This document shows, piece after piece, positions 32,363 to 42,244 of a stretch of DNA of 50,513 nucleotides (position 1 is its first letter; each line of letters starts with the position of its first letter). The stretch comes from Spongospora subterranea. Lineage: Eukaryota; Endomyxa; Phytomyxea; Plasmodiophorida; Plasmodiophoridae. The translations under genes were made by a program, and so were the position numbers. The stretch covers positions 1 to 50,513 of the forward strand of contig OUQQ01000072.1 in the NCBI GenBank assembly GCA_900404475.1, in the 5' to 3' direction. The notes beneath the pieces are model-generated. The model was not told the DNA's origin, did no database searches, and saw nothing but the letters and a program-made list of their open reading frames with translations.

Positions 32363-33562
32363 TCAATTATCTGATCGAATATTAATTTCCATATTATTGT
32401 CGCCATTGTAGAATCCGTCCCCATTGTGAACATAATGTTGCGCTTCAGACCAGAGGAGTTCGCGCAAAGCATCAATGTCGAGTTCTAACGTCTCGAAACT
32501 GAAGTCAAACACGCCAGAGGCGATCGGCTCATCATTAGGATCGTGTAGGGATGCGAGATATGGATGAGCCAATGCCTCTTCAACAGTAATCCGCTTCTCG
32601 GGCGAAAACATGAGCATCTTCTGGAGCAAATCAATCGCTTCTGCTGTCGCCATTGGATATACAATCTCCAGGGGCACCCTAGCCTTGATGGGCAGCGATC
32701 GAATATAGGCCTTGGCCTTTGGGCTGGCGATGTACTCTGTATCAGCGAAGGATGGCGTGCCAAGGATATCGGTTATCAAGTGTAACTGATGCATATAATC
32801 TCGACCCTGGAATAATGGACGTCGTCCGAGAAGTTCGCCGAATATGCATCCAACACTCCACATGTCAATCGCTTTAGAATACTCTTTCCACGACAGCATT
32901 ATTTCGGGAGCCCGGTACCATCTTGTCGCAACGTATTCGGTCATGAATGCATTTGTATCGTCTTCAGATGAAGCCACCCTAGCCAAACCGAAATCCGCGA
33001 TTTTCAAATCGCAGTTCGAGTTCAAGAGGATATTGGACGGCTTCAGATCGCGATGTAATACTCCGGCCGAATGGATACAACGAAGACCCCTCAGCAGTTG
33101 ATACAGAAAGTACTGAATATGCTCGTTGGTTAACTTTTGCGGCGATACTATGATCTGGTGAAGATCTGTGTCCATTAGTTCAGTTACAATGTAGACATCA
33201 TCACAGTCGTCGTCAGAACCGGTCCTCATCAGATCACACATCTTCACGATATTGTCATGACAAAAGTAGCGCATCAGCCTCACTTCTCTGACAACCCGTT
33301 TCGTGTGGACCAGATTGGAAAACGCGTTAGAAATCTTCTTAATCGCCACGGGAACGCCATTAACAATGTCTTCAGCTGCACAAACAACACCAAATGCTCC
33401 AGAACCTAGCACTCGCAGAAGTTTATACCTATCCCGAACGTTGAACCTGGTGCCATGAACCATAAACGATCTGGTGCCTCCCGGCGTAGAATTGGTCGGC
33501 GTCGGCAACCGACTATACTTGTGCGAAGATACGCCACAATCTCCCTTTTGATAAGCCTCCAT
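32363..33562 (-). CDS. Mitogen-activated protein kinase (TEY class)
   Basis: An intronless frame gives 399 residues from the ATG at 33562. Kinase landmarks: GSGAFGVV (53-60), VAIKK with ATP-binding Lys 75, HRDLKPSN from 170, DFG 190-192, activation-loop TEY 208-210 followed by VATRWYRAPE, and the CMGC insert region. The C-terminus includes HPYLASLHDPNDEP, the typical MAPK common-docking-type acidic segment, then DFSFE. TEY plus this tail indicates an ERK / Slt2-Mpk1-type kinase activated by a dual-specificity MEK. The N-terminal 45 residues are polar and not conserved. No docking extension like Slt2's long glutamine tail is seen. A dual-specificity phosphatase lies 13 kb away, but a link is only speculative. 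Confidence 0.95.
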   Translation of the reverse strand: MEAYQKGDCGVSSHKYSRLPTPTNSTPGGTRSFMVHGTRFNVRDRYKLLRVLGSGAFGVVCAAEDIVNGVPVAIKKISNAFSNLVHTKRVVREVRLMRYFCHDNIVKMCDLMRTGSDDDCDDVYIVTELMDTDLHQIIVSPQKLTNEHIQYFLYQLLRGLRCIHSAGVLHRDLKPSNILLNSNCDLKIADFGLARVASSEDDTNAFMTEYVATRWYRAPEIMLSWKEYSKAIDMWSVGCIFGELLGRRPLFQGRDYMHQLHLITDILGTPSFADTEYIASPKAKAYIRSLPIKARVPLEIVYPMATAEAIDLLQKMLMFSPEKRITVEEALAHPYLASLHDPNDEPIASGVFDFSFETLELDIDALRELLWSEAQHYVHNGDGFYNGDNNMEINIRSDN

Positions 33563-34252
33563 GATAATCAAGACACCGACTCCGAGAAGTCAGGTCAGAT
33601 AACCGCACCCGCTCGGGAAATAGGTGAATAGCCTCACCAGATCAACAATCGGCGATGGCGGTACCCGCGTCTACGCGTACTGTACCGTAGAAAACCGAAA
33701 CTCCAAGACGTTACAATGTGTGGCTGCATCCCCCGGGCAAGTCACGCAATAATTACATCGGCCATCTACCGTAGGTATTAGTTGGCCGAGATGATGCGGC
33801 CCAAGTGGCTCTGCGGTCAAAACACTGCGAAGGGTGTGTTACTGGTTTTATGTACAGTCACGATTGGCCGCGTTCGCCATTCGCCAGGCTTGGCTTGCAG
33901 TTGCCTTGATGGTTTATTTGTCGCGCCAGGTGGAGCTGCTACACACGCCCTTCGATGGGGGCTCGTGAAGATGCCCTCCTAAATATAGTGTAGTTTACAT
34001 TCGGTTGACACGGAATTAGTAGTCTTGGCCGATTGGGTAAAATCTCAGTGTTGTCTTTATGGCTGCAATAAAATCTTCTCTGAAGAGTACAAATAATATA
34101 CAGACAATAACTATTTGAACGACGTTTCAAGAAATTCAAAGAGCCAAAATCTAATAAATCTTCAAATGTCGACTTGAAAAAAATTGGATTCAAACGCGAG
34201 AATTTCATTTAGTGTGTGTTTCGCACTGTGAAAATTCATTCCTTGTCTTTAC
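33563..34252. promoter_or_regulatory. Upstream region of MAPK, no gene seen
   Basis: About 690 bases with only short open frames (33782-33982 plus, 34208-33939 minus) lacking recognisable motifs. It should contain the MAPK promoter. Confidence 0.3.
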
Positions 34253-35140
34253 TTGCATCAAAAAAAGACTGATATAAGGCAGATGTGCTATAGTCCATCT
34301 AAGAACCATTGTGTTTTGATTTTTTATTGTTGGGTCCCGCTTTACCGTTCAGCGACGCGACAGGGTATCCCCGTTGAACTTGAACACAATCAGATGTATG
34401 TCGCCAATTGTTTGCCGTCCCACTCGCCAGACGCATCTACGAAGTTAGGCTGCAACAAATTATGTTATTTGTGCACATCCATGGCCGATCGCGTCATTCA
34501 TCGCATGGAGAATGACCACAAGATCCCAGGATTCTGATGGTGCCAGACAGGACGCCGCCGCCCGCTTATTGATGTTCTTAAAGATGACCCAAATTTCGCA
34601 AAGATTGGACCTTGTTAGTTGAGCATTTACGAGTTCGCAACTAAAGCGCGCTGACCAATCACATTTANGTTAGGCTGCAACAAATTATGTTATTTGTGCA
34701 CATCCATGGCCGATCGCGTCATTCATCGCATGGAGAATGACCACAAGATCCCAGGATTCTGATGGTGCCAGACAGGACGCCGCCGCCCGCTTATTGATGT
34801 TCTTAAAGATGACCCAAATTTCGCAAAGATTGGACCTTGTTAGTTGAGCATTTACGAGTTCGCAACTAAAGCGCGCTGACCAATCACATTTAAACTTCAT
34901 TATCCCCATAATTGTCCACAAACGTCCCACAGGAGCATTGCGCCGCTCGGCACGAACGTTGAGCCACTGCAGCGTGACGGCCTTGGTGTTTACGATATGA
35001 ATCTCCAGGACCATTATCAGGAACTCCACGAAAAAAATAAAGAAAATTTGATTAAATATGTTCTTAAATCTTCTTCTGATTACACGAAAAAATAATGTCA
35101 CGTCGAGATTTTTGCTATATTCCATATATTGACGCATCGT
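34253..35140. other. Unassigned region spanning an assembly join
   Basis: A minus-strand frame 35137-34685 (KAVTLQWLNVRAERRNAPVG, SWDLVVILHAMNDAIGHGC) and the reverse frames are open but cross an exact duplication around an N at 34668. The protein-like minus-strand segment FVDASGEWDGKQLATYI lies on the far side of the duplicate, so a real gene may be broken by the assembly. No family was recognised. Confidence 0.3.
34444..34892. repeat. 224-bp exact duplication around a single N (assembly join)
   Basis: Bases 34444-34667 are repeated without difference at 34669-34892, separated only by the N at 34668. The copy begins GTTAGGCTGCAACAAATTAT and ends CCAATCACATTTA. The single N and the zero divergence point to two contigs with overlapping ends that were scaffolded instead of merged. 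Confidence 0.93.
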
Positions 35141-35729
35141 GAAGCCAGATTGACACTCGCGTAGAAAACAAAAGTGAGAAACTAATTAAATGCATGAACT
35201 AACAAATGCGCATATTGGTGCGATCCATCGTCACATCTCTGACCATAAGAATGCCAGTCTGTGCGCGCCCGGCGATGCTGTTCGCCTCCATAAAGCGGGC
35301 ACCCCCAGCACGTCAACGGTACGTTTGCTTGGCAAATTTTCCCTCTCTCCTTTCGATATCGACTGCATTTGTGGACGAATTCGTTGACCAGCATAGTCGT
35401 TTTGGGCAGGATCTCGTTGTGCAACATGCTCGCCGATGACTTTTGTGAGGGTCAGTGTCATGATATATCGCGTGATATCGCTTCATGGACACCCTCATTA
35501 TGACTCCCGCCTCTAGTTCCTGGGTGAGTCATTTTTGCGGCCTGGACGTTGAATGGTCAGATGATTTGACACATTGGCGAATTATCTGACTTTGTGATAC
35601 TCGCCTAATACACAGCCGTTTGTTGTCTACTGCGTTTGCCTAAACTCGTCTTCCATCCTTCGCTCGCCGAGTTCATCACATTTGATTCGACAATTCGAAA
35701 ACGAACAAGCGCACCAAAGCAACAACATC
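35141..35729. other. Unassigned flank of gag relic
   Basis: Open frames on both strands (35182-35461) have no recognisable motif. A TGTCATGATATATCGCGTGA stretch from 35457 could begin a decayed long terminal repeat ahead of the gag start, but the matching 3' copy is not in the window, so this is only a suggestion. Confidence 0.3.
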
Positions 35730-36261
35730 ATGACGCTATCAACACCCCTAGACTTCTCCGATCCCTCCATCATCCAGCAGCAGCTGAAGCTGGCACAGGA
35801 TGAGATTGTCTCTCTACGCTCTTAACAGCACACATCGACTCTCCCTAACCCGCAGGAGTTAACTCTACGACCGGATCGTATGAAACTTCCGCTGCCAGAA
35901 AAATATTCGGGCAAGCGTAACGAGCTCCGACAGTTCATCAACGCCGTCAAGTTACAATTTTCCTACGCGCCTTCGCCAGTGATCAAGCTAAGGTCGGCTT
36001 CGTGTTCTTCCTGCTGAAAGACGCGGCACTGATTGCCCATATTTGAAAAGTCACGATGCCATACTCAACGATTGGCAAGCGTTTGAGACGGCCCTAGCGG
36101 GAATTTTCGGGGATTCGTTGTTGTGGTGCGCGTCCGGTTGGGGTCCCCGAAGGTTCTTACTAGGGCCGTCTCGAACGCTTGCCAAATCGTTGAGTATGGC
36201 ATATCTAGTGCAGCGTCTTTCAGCAGGGAGGATACGAAGCCGACCTTGGCTTTATCACTGG
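35730..36261 (+). pseudogene. Decayed Ty3/gypsy-like gag with inverted duplication
   Basis: From the ATG at 35730 a gag-like frame reads TLSTPLDFSDPSIIQQQLKL and, after a TAA, RMKLPLPEKYSGKRNELRQF. A frameshift is needed to continue as AKVGFVFFLLKDAALIAHI, then an in-frame stop and DWQAFETALAGIFGD. This order matches the capsid region of fungal Ty3/gypsy elements. Right after FGD the sequence folds back: 36160-36261 is the reverse complement of 35976-36097, about 90% identical over the alignable part, with a 62-base centre containing GGGGATT/TCCCCGAA. Stops, a frameshift and the inversion mean it cannot make Gag. No protease, RT or integrase follows. Confidence 0.7.
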
Positions 36262-36810
36262 TGGCAGCGTATTTTTGAATTGGACATGGTGCTGAATGCT
36301 TGAAAAGGCGATAGATTTCGAATTACTTGATCGGTGGTGTTACGATTTTTAAGCAGAGCATCCACAATCATTCTAAGGAAGAGATTTCGCGTCGGCGTCT
36401 ATCTGCCATTGTTCAATCAGTGTATACCTCTCTAGCGCGAGCTGAGCCCTTTCCGTTAATCTTCGACTAACAATTTTTATGCCGGCACATTTTGTCTTCA
36501 ACATAACTTCAGTGTTTCCGTCTGTCTGATCATTCCAATAACAGGTGTAACTAAAAGAGAATATTTACAGGCGCCGCATATCGAAAAAAAGCGTTTTTGT
36601 GTGCATCCCTCCAGGCAACAACTTTCTTTCGCCACCTACATCAGTTTGTCTATGGATTTGTGGTCGGGTGCTCAAAGTCTCATTGAAATACGCTGTTGGT
36701 ATTGTCTTATCGAAACGACTCAAGATTGCTGTGGTGAAAGGTATCGCCCTGGTGACACGGTCCGTGAATTAACCTTTGAGGCGGAGCGGGAGGCGGCCAT
36801 AACGACGATC
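36262..36810. other. Region upstream of BioD-like gene
   Basis: The plus frame feeding the P-loop gene is open from 36601 and includes an earlier in-frame ATG (MDLWSGAQSLIEIRCWYC) that may be real N-terminal sequence or intron. Nothing else is recognised. Confidence 0.3.
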
Positions 36811-38031
36811 ATGGAGTCGGGTATGAAGCCGAGCGATGAACCAGGCATGAAACCGGCCATTGTCATGATATGCGGTGCCAGATCAGGAATTGGCAAGTCT
36901 CACACAGCGTTAGCGATCATGATGTCGTTGTTGGCGAAACAGATCGTGAAGCCAGTGGAGTTGGCATACATAAAGCCGGCCACTCAATGTGATGATGGAC
37001 AGCTGATCTCCAGATGGTACAATAAAATATACCAATTCACTTGCTCAATACAAAAATTCATCAGAATATAGGTGCCATGATAACGGTGTAGCTTGTCAGG
37101 CAATTGGTCCAATTGTATATCGTCCTGGGTTTTCATACAATGTCATCAGCGGTTCTATATCCTCTGACACCCTTCTTAATGATGTTAAGCAATCAGTCGA
37201 GGCTATATCTCATGGGAAGAAGTTCGTCCTTGTCGACGGTGTCGGTTATCCTTCTGTAGGATCGTGTACAGGCACGTCCAATGCTCATATCGCCCAACTA
37301 CTTCATATCCCAGTTATCTTCGTCGTAAAACCTTCGTTTGATTGTTTGATGCTATTCCTTATTCCTGATTCAGGCACCTGGTGGTGTCGGCGACGCAATT
37401 GACAGCGTTAATCTTGTTTTGCCATTCTTCGCATACCATCGAGTAGAGGTACTCGGTGTTATCTTCAACAAAATCGACATAACAGAAAACTCGCGACATA
37501 AACTTAATGATTGCGAGAAATACGTATTTCCAAAACAAAGTGATCATCCAGTTCCCTAACAGATAAATTGATCTTTAGGTCAGACAATACTTTTCTGTAG
37601 CGAATCCTGGATTAAACATATACGGATTCATGCCAGAATATCAGAGAGAATCTCAGGCGGCATCGTCCTGCTTCTTATCTACCAACGCTGCTCCAAGATN
37701 GACATAACAGAAAACTCGCGACATAAACTTAATGATTGCGAGAAATACGTATTTCCAAAACAAAGTGATCATCCAGTTCCCTAACAGATAAATTGATCTT
37801 TAGGTCAGACAATACTTTTCTGTAGCGAATCCTGGATTAAACATATACGGATTCATGCCAGAATATCAGAGAGAATCTCAGGCGGCATCGTCCTGCTTCT
37901 TATCTACCAACGCTGCTCCAAGATCAATGGATTCAGAAGATACTCGTACGATAAGGGAGATTGAATCATCGGTTCTACACAGACTGGACATCGATACTCT
38001 GTTGACTGACCTTAAATTCATCACCGCTTAG
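36811..38031 (+). CDS. Dethiobiotin-synthetase-like P-loop (AAA_26) protein, split by assembly join
   Basis: Exon 1 (36811-37016) carries a Walker A motif, CGARSGIGKSHTALAIM, and AYIKPATQCDD. Exon 2 from 37072 has ACQAIGPIVYRPGFSYNVIS and the Walker-B-like LVDGVGYPSVGSCTGTSNAH, which is the AAA_26/BioD-type fold also used by phosphotransacetylase N-domains. It continues with GGVGDAIDSVNLVLPFFAYH and VLGVIFNKID, then after an intron YFSVANPGLNIYGFMPEYQR and a C-terminus ending LLTDLKFITA. The gene crosses the exact 224-bp duplication at 37476-37924; reading through only one copy keeps it intact. Similar stand-alone proteins are known to me from fungi and protists without an assigned reaction. 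Start is uncertain and the intron near 37330-37374 is not phase-resolved. Confidence 0.65.
37476..37924. repeat. Second 224-bp exact duplication around a single N (assembly join)
   Basis: Bases 37476-37699 recur identically at 37701-37924 on either side of the N at 37700. The duplicated block contains the end of one exon, a complete short intron and the start of the next exon of the BioD-like gene. Removing one copy restores a sensible model, so this is an unmerged contig overlap. Confidence 0.94.
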
Positions 38032-38416
38032 CATATATAAAGTGGCACGAGTTTCAATAAATATCGGTTTGTTTTTACTTGAAAAGCTGGCGATCTGTGC
38101 TTCTGAGTGAGAACCAGGAGTTATGTAACGGAAATGGCCCAAAGCCGAGTCGATCTTTCTATATAAATCAGCAAGTCATGGCATCATCACCTTGACTGGG
38201 TTTATGGCGATCGTCATTGCATAACAGCAAGTTTCATCTTCGACTCGACATTTTGTTCTGAAAGAAGTCTCCCTGATCACGTTACCGTACTGGTGAACAA
38301 TAATGATTGTGGTAATAACGGTAGAATGTATATAAGGAGAACATAGTGGGGAACGTTGACAGTAGGTAGGTGTGTAACACGTCAACCCCGTCTCAACTTT
38401 GGTGTCGGGTTTCGTC
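38032..38416. other. Intergenic region, no gene seen
   Basis: About 385 bases between the BioD-like gene and the PPR gene. The minus frame across 38176-38619 is open but overlaps the PPR first exon and has no motif. Confidence 0.3.
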
Positions 38417-39590
38417 ATGTCGTTTCTGAAACAAATCAGAATCCTGGTAAGGCAGGGCCAGCTTGGACAAGCTGAGACTCTATTATGGATCAAACCAGAT
38501 CGGGAACAATACCATTGCGTCGTCCAGGGATATGCCCGACGGCGCAACCTCAAGAAGTGTTTATGGATAATGCAGCAGATGAAGTTTCGGGATCTCCATC
38601 CAACGGATGAAATCAACATATCGCTCTGTGTTGCTCAGAGTTTCTCCACTGATTGGCATTCGCGTTTGACGTCGCTGCTGTCGCTGGCCAGGTACTGGTA
38701 TATTTTCCAGGTTTGAGTAAATTTTGAAGTCGCTGGCATAGTACTTCCTGCTCGACAAATCAGTTCAATATTGTTTGTTCCCGAGTTATGAAGGTAAATA
38801 ATTGCCGCTGGATCAACAAAATGTTAAAATTCATGTTTCGTAATAGCCAATTTGTCAAACGTCCAAGTTGTCTGAACTAGGCCCGATGATTGACGATTTA
38901 TTTCACCAGTATAACAGGGCAGTTCCCTACGCCATGCATCAACATATTGTCAAAAATTTAGCCCTTTCTGGGTCCAATGAGTTTTTATTTGCCATTAATC
39001 GATTGAGGAAGCAGGGTTATCATATGTGCGGCGACGTATGCGACTCGTTCGTAATATGGATTGCTCGACATCCCAAACAAGTTTTCGCGCCAACTTTGCC
39101 CGAATTTCGCTCGGAAATGCCAAAGAATTTGTGGAGAGATGTCGTGCTAATGTGGAATTCTGGACACACGGTTACTTGCCTCAAAGCGCTAAAGTGCTCT
39201 CACCAAGCCTTAATGATTGATTTGAGCATTCCAATTGCGAACGCCTTTTTGAACTCGGCTGCAAGAAAAGGACAAGTTGAAATCACACGTGAAATTATCA
39301 AAATCTTGCTCAAAACACACGTTCGACCAACAATCCGGACTTTTAATACGCTTTTGCTAGCGTATGCAAGGTCAAACAGTTATGAAAAATGTCTATGTTT
39401 AGTTGTGCGTTTGTTACGTCTCCAGCATCCAGCATTATGTCCGGATTTACATACGTACACAATCATGATTGAGATTAGCCAGACACAAGCCGAATGTAAG
39501 CTTTATCTTCAATATGCTCGGCAACTAGATGTGTCTCCTGATGCTTTGATGTTGACAAGATGGCTCGCATCGCTTTCAAGATTTGGCTAA
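38417..39590 (+). CDS. Pentatricopeptide-repeat-like protein
   Basis: Exons 38417-38710 and 38868-39590 (phase-0 intron of 157 nt) give 338 residues. Helical-hairpin repeats of about 35 residues are visible: QYHCVVQGYARRRNLKKCLWIMQQM, then near the C-terminus RTFNTLLLAYARSNSYEKCL and HTYTIMIEISQTQAECKLYL. These match PPR consensus (TYN.LI..y.+.G....A). PPR proteins bind organellar RNA and act in mitochondrial RNA processing or translation. The first 15 residues (SFLKQIRILVRQGQ) are basic and could be a mitochondrial presequence. Only a few repeats are clear, so a specific role cannot be given. Confidence 0.7.
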
Positions 39591-39889
39591 ATGTGCCCAG
39601 TCATCAGATAGTTGAGGGTTCCTGGATGGATTCAACGCTGCTGCTGGCGGCCAGACCAAATTTCAAGACATGAAACAGAGTCGTGGTATCCCTGGAGAGT
39701 TCGATACGAATCAAGGATGAATGTCCAGCGCCGCAGGCCTGGATTGTATTGATAACTGCAAATGAATTGAATCTCATTGACTATCGTATTGCAGTTAAGT
39801 TGAAGAATACACAGCTCAGTTTGTATTGCGAATGGGTCATTTAGCAAACCGTTTGTGATTAGCTGAATGAAAAATACCATCTGATCCGT
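39591..39889. other. Convergent intergenic region
   Basis: A 299-base stretch between converging PPR and PSMB4 genes. The minus frame at 39632-39880 is open without similarity to anything recognised. Confidence 0.3.
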
Positions 39890-40748
39890 TTATATGGCAA
39901 TGTCATCAGGGTTAACAAATCGGCGGAATTTCCATTCTGTCTTCAATGAGAATGGTTCAGAAATTTCAACACCTTTTGCGGTGGATACAGCAACTTGAAA
40001 CTTGTTCAATCCTCGGCAATCACGATAAAGTAAAACTCGGTGGGCATCTTCGAGTAAGCTTCGAGCCTCCGCCTCCGTAAGGTTAGGTCGCCATCCTTTG
40101 CGAAGAATCGGGATTCCAAGATGACACCCAAAGCCAGTCGCTGCAACATTATCCTTGTACGACGTGCCATATAGATCGATATAACCAAGAAGACTGTCCA
40201 GGCAAATGTCAAACACACGAGATGCATCAAGCAATGAACTGACCCTTTCCCCTCATCGAAACCTGCGATAAGAAGTTGATTCCACAATGGGTTAACTTTG
40301 GAACGGTGATTGTACAGCTTCCTGGTTAAGAAACTAAATATTTCTGACGATGAAAGGATATTACCGTCGTCAAGTGCCCAATCGCTGTATCGCAAATAAA
40401 AAAAAAGCAGCATCGACAAAAACGCTGTCTACCTAACGGTTAATTGCTTGACGAATTCCAGTATTTCCTGAAAATCGCTGTATTCGCCACTTGCACCGAC
40501 AAGTGTTGAGTCGTTGATTTTGCGAATTCTCTTCAAATCGCGAAAACGTGCCATTGAGCCATATGACCCAAGGGTATCAGCCATGATCATAACCCCATCG
40601 GCGTACACAACACCGAGGACGGAAGCGCCAGTAACAATCGGACTCCTAGAAAGCGTCAATCCCATTCAGGCAATGTCCTGTATGTAGGTTCGTACTGTGT
40701 ATGGGTCGTCGGCATCGCCGAACTGGTATTAGCACCAAAATCCAGCAT
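39890..40748 (-). CDS. PSMB4: 20S proteasome subunit beta-7 (PSMB4/Pre4)
   Basis: Non-catalytic beta-ring subunit of the 20S proteasome. Four exons (40748-40696, 40645-40433, 40384-40244, 40193-39890) give 236 residues. After a short propeptide the mature region opens TQSPIVTGASVLGVVYADGV, followed by ADTLGSYGSMARFRDLKRI, STLVGASGEYSDFQEI, a YNHRSKVNPLWNQLLIAGFD segment, then GLLGYIDLYGTSYKDNVAATGFG and VLLYRDCRGLNKFQVA. Each block aligns with PSMB4 order. The small first exon is chosen because its AG|GTACG donor restores the TQSP junction. Length is close to yeast Pre4 (266) and human (264) with a shorter propeptide. Confidence 0.94.
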
Positions 40749-41033
40749 CGATGACCAATTCGAATCCTATTGAAACTATTATGAAAGAGAGAGATTACTT
40801 ATAGTCCGGTAACAGAGTCTTATAGATAACAAGTCAAAGGTGGCTGCTCAACGCTCATCAGAGTCTTTCAGAGTCTCAGATGTGTACACTTTTGTCGCAC
40901 CGTACTGTACATTCACGTGTATTGCTATATATACACTGTACAATGACGCGGATATACCCAGACGGGTTGCGCCCTTGGCAATCACCCGCAGAGACTTGAC
41001 CACCCTCTGATTCTCTGCCCAGATTTCAGGAAC

Positions 41034-41879
41034 ATGACGGTAAGGCGATCGCTTCGTCAGGTTATCTCCAGGCTGAACATTGCCGGAATTTCGAATCCAT
41101 CTCAAGAGGCGAAGTGGATGTATGATTTCTCAGTGTCTCAAGGGATAAATCATAATCGCCTAGTCGAAGATCGTTTATCTGGAATGCCTCTGCAATTTGT
41201 TCTCGGGTCCCAGCCGTTTCTTGATCATGAAATCGAATGTCGGCCCCCTCAGCTGATACCGCGTCCGGAAACCGAGGAATGGTGTTCATGGCTTATAGGG
41301 CTGCTGAATTCGTCCAAGGAGGGACCACATGGAATATTGGAGATTGGCCATGGAACAGGATGTATTGGCCTTAGCCTAGCCGATCAGGTGCCAACTAGCC
41401 ACGTGATCGGTATTGATTCCAGTATCGATGCTGTTCACCTAGCGAATCATAACAAGAAATCCAATGGCGTTTCTCGTGCCGAATTTCATCATATATCGAT
41501 TCTGTCAAAAGACTGGGAAAAAGCGGTTCTGAATCTGAACAGTAATCAGCGCTATGGTCTATTGGTGTCAAATCCTCCGTATATTCCAGTTCATGAATGG
41601 CATTCTCTTGACCAATCGATCAGACAATGGGAATCGCCCACGTCGCTTTGTTCGGGCCATCTAGGTCTGGATCTTCTCCGCCTGATCATATCCTCTTCCC
41701 GGCGATTGCTTGAGCCCAAGACTGGCGTTAATTGCCGGCCGTCAATATTGCTCGAGTTTGGTCATGAATTCCAGAGGGTCACTTTAACCCGGTTGCTGAA
41801 CGATGCTGGTTTCGTCAATATCAAAAGCCATCGGGATTTCGCGTGTCGATCTCGTTGGATTAGCGCCGATCTATATTGA
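41034..41879 (+). CDS. HEMK1: HemK/PrmC release-factor glutamine methyltransferase
   Basis: Methylates the GGQ glutamine of class I release factors; the eukaryotic HemK1/Mtq1 acts in mitochondria. A single exon encodes 281 residues. PrmC landmarks: PLQFVLGSQPF (52-62), LIPRPETEEW (74-83), the SAM-binding EIGHGTGCIG (103-112), VIGIDSSIDAV (124-134) and the catalytic SNPPYIP (179-185). The N-terminal helical domain is short and rather basic (TVRRSLRQVISRLN), consistent with a mitochondrial presequence. The usual fifth motif is present as RLIISSSRRLLEP. It is divergent from PSMB4 with 285 bases between. Confidence 0.94.
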   Translation: MTVRRSLRQVISRLNIAGISNPSQEAKWMYDFSVSQGINHNRLVEDRLSGMPLQFVLGSQPFLDHEIECRPPQLIPRPETEEWCSWLIGLLNSSKEGPHGILEIGHGTGCIGLSLADQVPTSHVIGIDSSIDAVHLANHNKKSNGVSRAEFHHISILSKDWEKAVLNLNSNQRYGLLVSNPPYIPVHEWHSLDQSIRQWESPTSLCSGHLGLDLLRLIISSSRRLLEPKTGVNCRPSILLEFGHEFQRVTLTRLLNDAGFVNIKSHRDFACRSRWISADLY

Positions 41880-42244
41880 TCAACAGCCCTCATCACCGCT
41901 CCACCAGGTCTCGTCGTGTTCGGGATCAATTCCATCAAGTTTCAGGACCGACGGGCTATCCAGAACAATCAGGAAGGCGTGATAGGCGTTTTTGTGTTCA
42001 TTCCACCATTAGTTTAGCTGGTAATGGAGGCGGGCCCTATTACATCGGAACCGATCAGCAATACAATATCTGACCCAATATTACTCCTCGATATGCCATC
42101 TAAACTGTCATTGTGCAGCTCCACATGGAACAATTCCGACACGTTCAAACAGCGACCTGACCTTGCCCTACTCGAGGTGTCACAAGGGAACCAGATAATG
42201 AGCCGATTGCATGCGTTTGCATCGATTACTGCTTTGGCAGTACG

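Noticed and set aside
38176..38619. 147-codon minus frame near the PPR gene
   Set aside because: Overlaps the PPR first exon on the opposite strand and lacks any motif.
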